Assembly (NCBI RefSeq): GCF_003667525.1 | Contig: NZ_RCUW01000001.1 | Span: 186,001-250,000, forward strand | Length of the DNA stretch: 64,000 nucleotides | Reading direction: 5' to 3' | Source of the DNA: Mycetocola_B reblochoni | Lineage (GTDB): Bacteria > Actinomycetota > Actinomycetes > Actinomycetales > Microbacteriaceae | The notes under the pieces: model-generated | Database searches by the model: none | The model's input: the letters and a program-made list of their open reading frames with translations, nothing else | What the model was told of the DNA's origin: nothing | Made by a program: the position numbers and the translations under genes | Part shown: positions 32,468 to 40,237 of the stretch, piece after piece | Layout: each line of letters starts with the position of its first letter | How positions within the stretch are numbered: the stretch's first letter is position 1

Positions 32468-33517
32468 CTACGGCACCCGGTTCAACCAGGCCTCGGTCGA
32501 GAACTTGCTGTCGACGAGCCCCTCGGCCGCGGCCCGCTCCTCGGCGGTCACGGCCCCCTCGCGCGCGCCGGTCAGTCCGCGGAAGGTGTCGAGCATCCGC
32601 TCGATGATCTCGGCACGGCTCAGCCCCGTCTGCTTCCGCAGCGGGTCGACGCGCTTCGCGGCCGACGTCGTCCCCTTGTCGCTGAGCTTCTCGCGACCGA
32701 TCCGCAGCACGCTCGCCATCAGCTCGCCGTCCATGTCGTAGCTCATGGTCACGTGGTGGAGCACGCCGCCGTTGCCGAGGCGCTTCTGCGCGGCCCCGCC
32801 GATCTTGCCGCCGGGGCTCGTGATGTCGTTGAGCGGCTTGTACTCGGCGGCGATGCCGAGGGAGGTCAGCGCCTGGAGCACCCAGTCGTCCAGGTAGGCG
32901 TAGCTGTCGGCGAAGGTCATACCCTGCACGAGCTCGGCGGGGACATACAGGGAGTAGGTGATGACGGAGCCGCGCTCCATGAGCATGGCCCCTCCGCCCG
33001 AGATGCGCCGGACGACGTCGAAGCCGTGGGCCCGCGCCTGCTCGAGGTCGACCTCGTTGCGCACGGACTGGAAGCTGCCGATCACGACGGCGGACTCGTC
33101 CCACTCCCAGATGCGCAGCGTCGGGCCTCGCCTCCCCGCGCCGACCGACTCGGTGAGCACCTCGTCCAGCGCCAGGTGCAGCCGCGGCTCCACGGAGGGC
33201 TCGTGGATGATCTCCCAGTCGAAGTCCCTCCAGTCGGCCGCGTCGGTGACCGCGCGGCGGACGGCGGTCGCGACCGCCTCGGGGCTGAAGCCGAGCAGGG
33301 TGGCCTCCGGCCGCAGACCGGCACGGACGGCGGCGGCGATCGTCGCCGCGTCGGCCGTCGCCGGCAGTCCCTCGACGGCCGCGTTGATGTCGGCGAGCGC
33401 GTCGTCCGGCTCCAGGAAGAAGTCACCGGCCACCCGGACGTCGACGATCACCCCGTCCCTGGTGTCGAGGTCGACAACGACCAGCTTGCCGCCAGGGACC
33501 TTGTACTCGCCGTGCAT
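32468..33517 (-). CDS. Lipoate-protein ligase with N-terminal accessory domain
   Basis: The 349-residue protein has a biotin/lipoate ligase catalytic domain in its second half: VIGSFQSVRNEVDLEQARAHG, VRRISGGGAMLMERG (the RRxSGGGxV lipoyl-AMP loop) and KIGGAAQKRLGNG with the catalytic Lys. Residues 1-90 (MHGEYKVPGGKLVVVDLD, GDFFLEPDDAL) look like the accessory domain that other ligases carry at the C-terminus or encode as separate LplB. The protein attaches lipoate to dehydrogenase E2 or glycine-cleavage H proteins. TAGGCT, six bases, ATG marks a leaderless start (33524-33529, minus strand). Confidence 0.88.
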   Translation of the reverse strand: MHGEYKVPGGKLVVVDLDTRDGVIVDVRVAGDFFLEPDDALADINAAVEGLPATADAATIAAAVRAGLRPEATLLGFSPEAVATAVRRAVTDAADWRDFDWEIIHEPSVEPRLHLALDEVLTESVGAGRRGPTLRIWEWDESAVVIGSFQSVRNEVDLEQARAHGFDVVRRISGGGAMLMERGSVITYSLYVPAELVQGMTFADSYAYLDDWVLQALTSLGIAAEYKPLNDITSPGGKIGGAAQKRLGNGGVLHHVTMSYDMDGELMASVLRIGREKLSDKGTTSAAKRVDPLRKQTGLSRAEIIERMLDTFRGLTGAREGAVTAEERAAAEGLVDSKFSTEAWLNRVP

Positions 33518-33539
33518 GCCCCCAGCCTACGCGCCGCGC

Positions 33540-34412
33540 CTAGGCCCGAGGCGCCGTGCGACGGGCGAAGCGGCCGTCCAGCCAGGCGACGAGGTCGCCG
33601 ACGACCTCGTCGCGGTTGAGCTCGTTGTAGATCTCGTGCCGTGCCTCCGGATAGACCCGGATCGCGATGTCGGTGGCGCCGCTGCGCTCCCGATAGGCCG
33701 TGTACAGCGCGCGCAGCCCGCGCTCTCCGCCCAGACTGTCGTGCTGACCGCCCTGGATGAGGATCGGGATCCGCCTGGGCAGCTGCCGGGGCGGGCGCCC
33801 CAGCAGCGCGAGCGCCTGCAGCGGCGTCCAGACGGGCGTCTCGGCGATGTCGAAGCAGAGCGGGTCGGCCGCGAAGGCGCGCCTGGCCTCCTCCGAGCGC
33901 GACAGCCACTCCAGACCGCTGGCATCGGCGGAGCGCCACGGACGGTTGAGGTCGCCGACCGTCATCAGCCCTGGGATCGCGAGCGACGTCCCGCTGAGCG
34001 CGACGCCGTCGTAGAGCGGCGTGCGCGCGACGATCTTCTGCGCCATGAGCGAGCCCCAGCTGTGGCCGAGCAGCACCACGGGGGTGTCGCCCGACTCGGC
34101 GACGAGCCGCTCGCCGACGTGCTGCACGGAGTCCATCGCTCCGGCGACCGAGCCGGGCCCGAGGACGCCGAGCCCTCCGCTGCGGAGGCCCGTCTCGCCG
34201 TGACCCCTGTGGTCGTCGGCGACGACGGCGTACCCGGCCGCGTTGAGCGCGGCCGCGAGCGGGGCGTACCTGGCCGCGTGCTCGCCGACGCCGTGGACGA
34301 TGTGGACGAGGGCTGTCGGCCGGTCGACGGGCCACTCGTGGAGGACGATCGGCACACCGTCGCGATCGGTGACCACCCGGTGCCCTGAGGCTGACGGCGC
34401 TGCCTGGCTCAT
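33540..34412 (-). CDS. Alpha/beta hydrolase (monoacylglycerol-lipase-like)
   Basis: The 290-residue serine hydrolase has HIVHGVGEHAARY (oxyanion region), ADDHRGHGET, the nucleophile elbow GHSWGS, Asp in IQGGQHDSLGG and His in EARHEIYNE. This pattern is that of lysophospholipase/monoacylglycerol lipases (Hydrolase_4). It should act on glycerol esters or similar lipids in the cytoplasm, as no signal peptide is present. It ends 22 bp beyond the lipoate ligase start and is divergent from a membrane-protein gene. Confidence 0.88.
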   Translation of the reverse strand: MSQAAPSASGHRVVTDRDGVPIVLHEWPVDRPTALVHIVHGVGEHAARYAPLAAALNAAGYAVVADDHRGHGETGLRSGGLGVLGPGSVAGAMDSVQHVGERLVAESGDTPVVLLGHSWGSLMAQKIVARTPLYDGVALSGTSLAIPGLMTVGDLNRPWRSADASGLEWLSRSEEARRAFAADPLCFDIAETPVWTPLQALALLGRPPRQLPRRIPILIQGGQHDSLGGERGLRALYTAYRERSGATDIAIRVYPEARHEIYNELNRDEVVGDLVAWLDGRFARRTAPRA

Positions 34413-34447
34413 ACGCCCAGGCTAGCGCGCGCAGCTACGCTGACCGT
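34413..34447. promoter_or_regulatory. Compact back-to-back leaderless promoters
   Basis: Only 35 bp separate the two divergent ATGs at 34412 (minus) and 34448 (plus). On the minus strand TAGCCT (34419-34424) is followed by GGGCGT and ATG. On the plus strand TACGCT (34436-34441) is followed by GACCGT and ATG. Both show TANNNT, six bases, start codon, so transcription should begin at or next to each A of the ATG. Confidence 0.7.
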
Positions 34448-35125
34448 ATGCGTTCCCCCGTCGGTGCCGCTCCGGCGAGCGCCCCGCCCGCCGTCGCCCT
34501 CACGCGTGTCCTCGTCGGGGCGGCGGTCATCGCCATCCTCCTGCTCACCTACGGCCTGGCCCGCGCGGGCGGCGAGGCGAGCCCGATCGACTTCTTCGGC
34601 TACTTCACCAACCTGACGAGCCTGCTCGCCGCCATCATCCTCATCCTGACGGGGACGGCGGGGCTGGCCCGTCGACCGGCGCCGCCGTGGCTCACGCTCT
34701 GCCGCGCGGTCGCGACGAGCTGCCTGATCATCGTCGCCGTCGTGTACAACGTCCTCGTGCCCGGGACCGGCTCGGCACCGCCGTGGGTGAGCGTCGTGCT
34801 GCACGGAGCGTTCCCCGCGATCGCGCTCCTGGACTGGCTGTTCGTCGGCGACCGACCCCGCCTGCCGTGGTCGCGGCTGTGGGTCGTGCTCCCGTACCCG
34901 CTGCTCTGGCTGGCGGTCACGCTCGTGCGCGGCGCGACCGACGGCTGGGTTCCGTACGGTTTCCTGCTGCCCGAGCGCGGGGCGACGTCACTGGCGCTGC
35001 ACGTGTCGGGGCTGCTCGCGGCGCTCCTGGTCGCGGGGTCAGCGGTGTGGGGCGCGAGCCGGCTGCCGGGCCTGTCGGCCGAGCGGGCTCACCCGGCCGA
35101 CGCCGCCCCGGCGCCGTCCCCCTGA
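34448..35125 (+). CDS. Pr6Pr-like multi-pass membrane protein
   Basis: The 225-residue protein has about six hydrophobic segments. It has the DFFGYFTNLTSLLAA motif after helix 1 and VVYNVLVPGTG and YPLLWL further on, as in the Pr6Pr/FAR-17a-like membrane family. Function in bacteria is unknown. It carries a Pro/Ala-rich C-terminal tail. Its last 37 bp overlap the 3' end of the convergent esterase gene. Confidence 0.75.
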   Translation: MRSPVGAAPASAPPAVALTRVLVGAAVIAILLLTYGLARAGGEASPIDFFGYFTNLTSLLAAIILILTGTAGLARRPAPPWLTLCRAVATSCLIIVAVVYNVLVPGTGSAPPWVSVVLHGAFPAIALLDWLFVGDRPRLPWSRLWVVLPYPLLWLAVTLVRGATDGWVPYGFLLPERGATSLALHVSGLLAALLVAGSAVWGASRLPGLSAERAHPADAAPAPSP

Positions 35126-36228
35126 GCGGTCACCTCGCCGAGGAAGGAGATCGTGGCCGCGAGCGTGCGCCTGGCCTCGGGGCGGTCCAGGTCGAACTGG
35201 TACTCGTGGCCGAGCCGCGGGCGCGTCCGCTCCCAGAACAGGGCCGTGACGGGGACGCCCGCCGCCTCCAGCGCGTCGCGGAACGGGTGCGACTGCCGTG
35301 CCGTCAACGGGTCGGCGTCGCCGCCGGAGACGAGGACGGGAGGGAACGCTCCGCTGACGGCCGCCGTGACGCTCAGTCCGGACAGCCGGGGCAGCGTGGC
35401 CCAGTCCGCGGCGCCGGTGTAGGCCCATACGGCGGCGTTGAGGCCGCGGGCGAGCAGACCCCTCTCCACAGCGAGGCCGGCGATGTCGAACACGCCGCTG
35501 TGGACGATGAGGCCGCGGATGTCGGACGGCGCGACAACGGGTGCGATCCCGAGGGCCTCCGCGCGTGCGGGCTCCAGGATGAGGGTCAGCGCCTGCGTCA
35601 CGATCTGCGCGCCGGCGGAGTCCCCCGCCAGCACGATGCGCGAGGGGTCGACACCCCACTCGTCGGCGTGCGCCACGAGGGCGGCCAGCGCCGCATCGAC
35701 CTCGTGCAGCGGCGTCGGGTAGGCGGCCTCCGGCGCGACCGTGTAGTCGACGGCGACGGCCGCGTAGCCCTCGCGCGCGAGCAGTCGGAGGTAGGGGGCG
35801 ACGTCGGCGGATCTGCCGGAGATCCACGCGCCGCCGTGCACCCAGACGACGACGGGCACGGGCGTGCCCGCTGACGCCTGCTCGGGCAGGTAGACGTCCA
35901 TCGCGGCCTCGCCGATCGGCACGCCGATGTGCTCGGTCGCCGCGGAAGGGGGCGCGTACCGCGCCATCACCCCGAGCGCCCGGCGCGCGCCCCTGTCCAG
36001 GTGGCGGCGCGCCGCGAGGGCGGAGGACGCGACGGTCGTCCGCGACAGCGCGAGGCCGACGCCGACGCAGCCGGCGACGATCACGGCGGCGGTCACGGCG
36101 ACCGCTCCTCGCCTCGCCGACGACCGTGCGCCCCGTCCCCCGGCGGGGAGGCGGCCCGCGCCGGTTCGCGACGACCGCGATGACCACGACGACCACGACG
36201 ACCACGACGACCACGACGACGACCCCAC
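35089..36228 (-). CDS. Membrane-anchored alpha/beta hydrolase (HSL-family esterase)
   Basis: The catalytic part (from about residue 95) has VWVHGGAWISG (HGGxW oxyanion), the nucleophile in LAGDSAGAQ, Asp in SGGDADPLTARQ and His in LGHEYQFDLD, as in BD-FAE/HSL esterases. One transmembrane helix lies at about residues 44-62 (AVTAAVIVAGCVGVGLAL). The first 20 residues are a (Trp-Ser-Ser) repeat encoded by a DNA microsatellite. The GTG at 36228 is preceded by GGGGGA four bases away; a later start after the repeat is possible. The active domain would face outward. Confidence 0.85.
   Translation of the reverse strand: MGSSSWSSWSSWSSWSSRSSRTGAGRLPAGGRGARSSARRGAVAVTAAVIVAGCVGVGLALSRTTVASSALAARRHLDRGARRALGVMARYAPPSAATEHIGVPIGEAAMDVYLPEQASAGTPVPVVVWVHGGAWISGRSADVAPYLRLLAREGYAAVAVDYTVAPEAAYPTPLHEVDAALAALVAHADEWGVDPSRIVLAGDSAGAQIVTQALTLILEPARAEALGIAPVVAPSDIRGLIVHSGVFDIAGLAVERGLLARGLNAAVWAYTGAADWATLPRLSGLSVTAAVSGAFPPVLVSGGDADPLTARQSHPFRDALEAAGVPVTALFWERTRPRLGHEYQFDLDRPEARRTLAATISFLGEVTAQGDGAGAASAG
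36181..36225. repeat. Microsatellite (GACCACGAC)n
   Basis: A 9-bp unit, GACCACGAC, is repeated about four to five times without interruption in the first codons of the esterase gene. Each unit adds Trp-Ser-Ser. Gain or loss of units keeps the frame and would only change the length of the cytoplasmic tail. Confidence 0.75.
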
Positions 36229-36366
36229 GCGATCCCCCGTGTCCGTTCCGGTCCGGCCGGCCCCGTGTCCCTGATCGCGGGAACGGCGTCCGCGGCACCG
36301 CCGTGCGATGCCGGTACAACACTATCCGCGCGGCTCGCCGCGCTGTCGCTCCGGAAGATGCTTTGC

Positions 36367-36381
36367 TAGGCTAACTAACTA
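36367..36381 (+). promoter_or_regulatory. marR-MFS promoter with CTAA direct repeats
   Basis: TAGGCT at 36367-36372 is a likely -10 just before the ATG at 36382. The following CTAACTAACTAA direct repeat covers the probable start of transcription. That is a natural site for autorepression by the MarR protein encoded immediately downstream. Confidence 0.5.
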
Positions 36382-36807
36382 ATGCCCCCTCCTCAGAACG
36401 ACCTCGCCTCGTCCGTCCGCGTCGCCACCTTCCGCCTCGCACGCCGGCTCAGGGCCGAGAAGGCGGATGACGAGCTGAGCGACGCGCAGTTCTCCGTCCT
36501 CGTCCACCTGACCACCGACGGCCCACTGTCCCTCGGCCAGCTCGCCGAGCGCGAGCACGTCTCCGCGCCCTCGATGAACCGCACGGTCAACTGCCTGAGC
36601 GACGCCGGCTACCTGACCCGCACGGGCGACGACGCCGACCGCCGCCGCGTCAGCATCACGCTGACCGAGGCGGGGACGACGGTCGTGACCGACACCGTCC
36701 AGCGCCGCGACGCCTGGCTGCGCCGCAGCGTCACCGGCCTGAGCGGCGACGAGCAGGCCACCCTGCGCGACGCCGCCGCCCTCATGGTGAGGATGGCCGG
36801 CCAGTGA
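36382..36807 (+). CDS. MarR-family regulator
   Basis: The 141-residue protein has the winged helix-turn-helix core: LSDAQFSVLVHL, LGQLAEREHVSAPSMNRTVNCLSDAGYLTR and the wing TGDDADRRRVSITLTEAG (the D-x-R-R motif). It overlaps the MFS exporter start by 3 bp and so very likely controls it together with itself. No ribosome site precedes the ATG, which fits a leaderless message. Confidence 0.92.
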   Translation: MPPPQNDLASSVRVATFRLARRLRAEKADDELSDAQFSVLVHLTTDGPLSLGQLAEREHVSAPSMNRTVNCLSDAGYLTRTGDDADRRRVSITLTEAGTTVVTDTVQRRDAWLRRSVTGLSGDEQATLRDAAALMVRMAGQ

Positions 36808-38189
36808 GCGCCATGTTCCGCTCGCTGCGCGGGTACAACTACCGGGTCTGGTTCATCGGCGCGCTCGTGTCCAACATCGGCGCGTGGATGCAGGCCACCA
36901 CCCAGAACTGGGTGGTCCTGACCGACCTCACCGACAACGACGCCGTCGCGGTCGGCGCGACCATGGCGCTGCAGTTCGGACCCCAGCTCGTCCTCGTGCC
37001 CATCACCGGGCTCATCGCCGACCGGTTCAACAAGCGCACCATCCTGTTCTGCACGCAGAGCGCGCTCATGCTGCTCGCGATCGCGCTCGGCTGCCTCCTG
37101 CTGTTCGGGCACGCCGAGCTCTGGCATCTCTACCTCTTCGCCCTCCTGCTCGGCATCATCAACGCGGTCGACTCGCCCGCCCGTCAGACCTTCGTGGCCG
37201 AGCTCGTCTCCGACCACAACATGACCAACGCGGTCGCGCTCAACGCGGCGTCGTTCAACAGCGCCCGGCTGATCGGACCGGCCGTCGCCGGGGTGCTCAT
37301 CGTCGGCATCGGCGCCGGATGGGTGTTCATCGTCAATTCGGCCACCTTCATCGCTGTCCTCGTGGCGCTGTCGATGCTCAAGACCTCCCAGCTACGGGTG
37401 TTCCCCACCGCGACCCGGCGCCGGGGCGACATCGTCGAGGGGTTCCGGTACGTCGCCGGCCGCCCCGACCTGATCGTCGTGTTCAGCATCGTGTTCCTCA
37501 TCGGCGCCTTCGGGATGAACTTCCCGATCTTCGCCTCGACCATGGCCGTCGAGTTCGGCCGGGGCGCGGGCGAGTTCGGGCTGCTCTCGTCCATCCTCGC
37601 CATCGGCTCGCTCACCGGCGCGCTCCTGGCCGCCCGGCGCTCCGCGGCGCGCATGCGGGTCATCGTGCTCGCCGCGGCGGGGTTCGGCGTCTCGGCGATC
37701 GCGGCCTCGCTCATGCCCACGTTCTGGACCTTCGCCTTCTCGCTCGTCTTCATCGGCTTCAGCACGGTGACGCTGATGACGACGGCCAACGGACTGGTCC
37801 AGACCACGACCGACCCCGCCGTGCGCGGGAGGGTGATGGCGCTGTACATGGCCATCCTCATGGGGGGAACCCCCATCGGGGCACCCATCGTCGGAGCCGT
37901 GGCCAACGCCTTCGGCCCCCGCTGGTCCCTCGTCGTCGGAGGGGTCGCCGGCCTCCTCGCCGCGGGCATCGCGGTCGCCTGGGTGCTCGGCTCCTCGCGG
38001 ATGAGCGTCGGGCGTCAGCCGGAGTCCCGCTGGCGGCTCGTCGTGACGCAGCGCGAGCCCGGCGCAGGCCTCGGGCCGGAGGACTTCTCGGAGCCGGTCG
38101 CGCTCACCTCGCCGATCACGCTGCCCCTGCCGCCCGTCGGCGGGCGGCGCTCGCACGAGCCGACACGGTCGCGGGTGAACGGCGAGTGA
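36804..38189 (+). CDS. MFS exporter (EntS/DHA3-like)
   Basis: The 461-residue protein has 12 hydrophobic helices and the NxxWxRxxxxxW-like start (YNYRVWFIGALVSNIGAWMQ) with ADRFNKR motif A. NAVDSPARQTFVAELV and PAVRGRVMALYMAILMGGTPIGAPIVG are typical of the EntS-like MFS branch. It is probably an efflux pump induced through the upstream MarR repressor. The C-terminal 60 residues are a cytoplasmic Pro/Arg-rich tail. GTG 36804 overlaps the marR stop; ATG 36813 is the alternative. Confidence 0.9.
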   Translation: MSAMFRSLRGYNYRVWFIGALVSNIGAWMQATTQNWVVLTDLTDNDAVAVGATMALQFGPQLVLVPITGLIADRFNKRTILFCTQSALMLLAIALGCLLLFGHAELWHLYLFALLLGIINAVDSPARQTFVAELVSDHNMTNAVALNAASFNSARLIGPAVAGVLIVGIGAGWVFIVNSATFIAVLVALSMLKTSQLRVFPTATRRRGDIVEGFRYVAGRPDLIVVFSIVFLIGAFGMNFPIFASTMAVEFGRGAGEFGLLSSILAIGSLTGALLAARRSAARMRVIVLAAAGFGVSAIAASLMPTFWTFAFSLVFIGFSTVTLMTTANGLVQTTTDPAVRGRVMALYMAILMGGTPIGAPIVGAVANAFGPRWSLVVGGVAGLLAAGIAVAWVLGSSRMSVGRQPESRWRLVVTQREPGAGLGPEDFSEPVALTSPITLPLPPVGGRRSHEPTRSRVNGE

Positions 38190-38267
38190 CTCGATGACAA
38201 CGCCGGCGGTCTATAGGCTCCGAGTGACGGACCCCACCGCGGGGACCGCGGGGAGGACGGGCACACC

Positions 38268-39575
38268 GTGCTGAGAAGACGACTGCTGGCGCCGAAGGCC
38301 GCGCCCGCCGAGCCCGACACGAGCCGGAGTCAGGAGTACTTCGAGAACCGCGTCGCGCAGCACGTCAGCCTCCGCCCCTTCCGGACGGGTCTGCTCGGCG
38401 CGATCGGCGTGCTCGTCGCACTCGCGCTCGGCGGCCTCATCACCCAGCTGAGCACCGTGCTGGTGTACATCGGCCTCGCCCTGTTCCTCGCCCTCGGGCT
38501 CGACCCGCTCGTCACCTGGCTGGAGCGGCGGATGAAGCGCGGCCTGGCGATCGTCGTCGTCGCCTTCGGCGTGCTCCTGCTCGTCGCCGGCATCCTGCTC
38601 GCCGTGATCCCCGTGCTCGTCGAGCAGACCTCGCGCCTGATCTCCAGCTTCCCCGAGATCGCCGACAACATCGTGCACAGCCCCGTCGTGGCGTGGGCGC
38701 AGGAGCAGCTCGGCGGCACCGTCGACATCGACCAGGCCATCGCCGAGGGCGTCAAGTTCCTGCAGGACCCCAACAACCTCGTCGCCGTCGGCGGCGGCGT
38801 CGCCGCGGTCGGCGCGGGCGTGGCCTCCGGCTTCACCGGCGCCCTGATCGTCACGATCCTCACGCTGTACTTCCTCGCCTCGCTGCGCTCGATGAAGGCC
38901 GTGCTGTTCCGTCTCATCCCCGCCTACGAGCGCGAGAGCTTCGCCCACGTCACCGAGTCGATCACCGGGGCGGTGGGGCGCTACGTCGTCGGCCAGGTCT
39001 CCCTCGCCGCCATCAACGGCGTCCTCACTCTGATCCTCATGACCGTGATCGGCGGACCCGTCCCCTACCTGCTGGCCTTCGTGGCGTTCTTCGGGTCGAT
39101 GATCCCCCTCGTCGGCACCCTGAGCGCCTCCGTGATCATCGCGCTGAGCTGCCTGGTCAGCTCGCCGCAGACCGCGCTCATCGCGGCGATCTACTACCTC
39201 GTCTACATGCAGATCGAGGCCTACGTCCTCAGCCCCCGCATCATGTCGAAGGCCGTCGCGGTGCCCGGAGCCATCGTCGTCATCGCTGCCGTCGCCGGCG
39301 GCGCGATCGGCGGGATCCTCGGCGCACTCGTCGCCATCCCCGTCGCGGCCAGCGTCATCATCATCATCCAGAAGGTCGTGTTCCCCCTGCAGGACTCGAA
39401 GACGGTCGACCCCAACCCGACGATCCTCGACCGGATGAGCGGCGACGGGGAGCAGGCGGCCAGGGAGGTCGACGCCCTCGCCGGGAGGTCGCCGCAGAAG
39501 GACGTCGCCGCGCCCGCGCCCGAGGCGACGGACGGCGAGGGGCAAACGGCCGAGGGGGACGAGCAGGGACGGTAG
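38268..39575 (+). CDS. AI-2E-family transporter (PF01594)
   Basis: The 435-residue polytopic protein shows the family pattern. Paired helices lie at both ends, with the soluble loop in the middle (LISSFPEIADNIV). YFLASLRSMKAV, AAINGVLTLILMTVIGGPVPYLLAF and YMQIEAYVLSPRIMSKAVAVPG are well conserved. Family members are proposed exporters or Na+/H+ antiporters; the ligand is not established. The first 50 and last 60 residues are charged cytoplasmic tails. The start is GTG. TAGGCT at 38214-38219 is the likely -10, leaving a 40-nt leader. A second paralogue lies at 53392-54429. Confidence 0.88.
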   Translation: MLRRRLLAPKAAPAEPDTSRSQEYFENRVAQHVSLRPFRTGLLGAIGVLVALALGGLITQLSTVLVYIGLALFLALGLDPLVTWLERRMKRGLAIVVVAFGVLLLVAGILLAVIPVLVEQTSRLISSFPEIADNIVHSPVVAWAQEQLGGTVDIDQAIAEGVKFLQDPNNLVAVGGGVAAVGAGVASGFTGALIVTILTLYFLASLRSMKAVLFRLIPAYERESFAHVTESITGAVGRYVVGQVSLAAINGVLTLILMTVIGGPVPYLLAFVAFFGSMIPLVGTLSASVIIALSCLVSSPQTALIAAIYYLVYMQIEAYVLSPRIMSKAVAVPGAIVVIAAVAGGAIGGILGALVAIPVAASVIIIIQKVVFPLQDSKTVDPNPTILDRMSGDGEQAAREVDALAGRSPQKDVAAPAPEATDGEGQTAEGDEQGR

Positions 39576-39604
39576 CCCCACCCGGACGGGGGAGGCTGCG
39601 CGGC

Positions 39605-39632
39605 TTGGGCTGGCTCGCGGCGAGCCGATAAT
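39605..39632 (+). promoter_or_regulatory. Promoter of the septum-formation lipoprotein gene
   Basis: TTGGGC (39605-39610) and GATAAT (39627-39632) are spaced 16 bp apart. The spacer holds a perfect 6-bp inverted repeat, GGCTCG and CGAGCC (39612-39617, 39621-39626), that could serve as an operator. Confidence 0.5.
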
Positions 39633-39669
39633 CTCAGGCGTCCCCGTTCTTTCACAGAAGCGATCACCG

Positions 39670-40167
39670 ATGAACACCCCCCGCCTGACGCTCACCGCCG
39701 TCACCGCCGCCGCGATCATCGCCCTCACCTCCGGGTGCAGCGCGCTGTCCGGCCTCCTCCCCTCCGCCGAGCCCGTCCGCGACGACAGCGGCCAGATCAG
39801 CGAGGCCGCCGACAACGCCGACGTCTTCGCGCTGACGGTCGGCGACTGCTTCACCGAGATCGACGCCTCCGAGGTGACCTCCGTCCCGGTCGTGCCGTGC
39901 AGCGAGCCCCACGACTACGAGGCCTACGCGGCCACCGAGCTGCCCGACGGCGACTTCCCCGGCGAGGACGAGCTCATCGCCACGGCCGACGACTTCTGCC
40001 ACGACGAGTTCGAGACCTTCGTAGGCACCCTCTACGGCGACAGCGAGTTCGACTACAGCTACCTGTACCCGCAGGAGGCGGGCTGGGACGGCGGCGACCA
40101 CGAGATCCTCTGCCTGGTCTACGGCCAGGATCAGCTCACCGGCAGCGTCGAGGGCGCCCGCTCCTGA
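39670..40167 (+). CDS. Septum-formation-domain lipoprotein
   Basis: The 165-residue protein has a lipoprotein signal peptide (AAIIALTSGCSA, lipid-bearing Cys at residue 23). The septum-formation domain follows (VGDCFTEID, VVPCSEPHDYEAYAA) with four further cysteines that probably form two disulfides. It is exported, membrane-anchored and acidic. Family members were linked to actinomycete cell division, but the molecular role is unknown. It is monocistronic, between its own promoter and a hairpin. Confidence 0.82.
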   Translation: MNTPRLTLTAVTAAAIIALTSGCSALSGLLPSAEPVRDDSGQISEAADNADVFALTVGDCFTEIDASEVTSVPVVPCSEPHDYEAYAATELPDGDFPGEDELIATADDFCHDEFETFVGTLYGDSEFDYSYLYPQEAGWDGGDHEILCLVYGQDQLTGSVEGARS

Positions 40168-40190
40168 TCCCGGAGTCCTCCCGCCGGCCC

Positions 40191-40218
40191 GTCCGCCCGC
40201 GCTGCCGCGGGGGCGGAC
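40191..40218 (+). terminator. Hairpin after the septum-formation lipoprotein gene
   Basis: GTCCGCCC (40191-40198) pairs with GGGCGGAC (40211-40218), and the GCG/CGC next to the loop extends the stem. It lies between the lipoprotein stop and the promoter of the dehydrogenase gene. Confidence 0.6.
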
Positions 40219-40225
40219 GCGGTGC

Positions 40226-40231
40226 TAGCGT
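40226..40231 (+). promoter_or_regulatory. -10 element of the leaderless hydroxyacid dehydrogenase-cydDC operon
   Basis: TAGCGT at 40226-40231 is six bases before the ATG at 40238. A GAGG lies only one base from the ATG, too close to act as a normal ribosome site. Leaderless translation is therefore the better reading. Confidence 0.55.
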
Positions 40232-40237
40232 CGAGGT

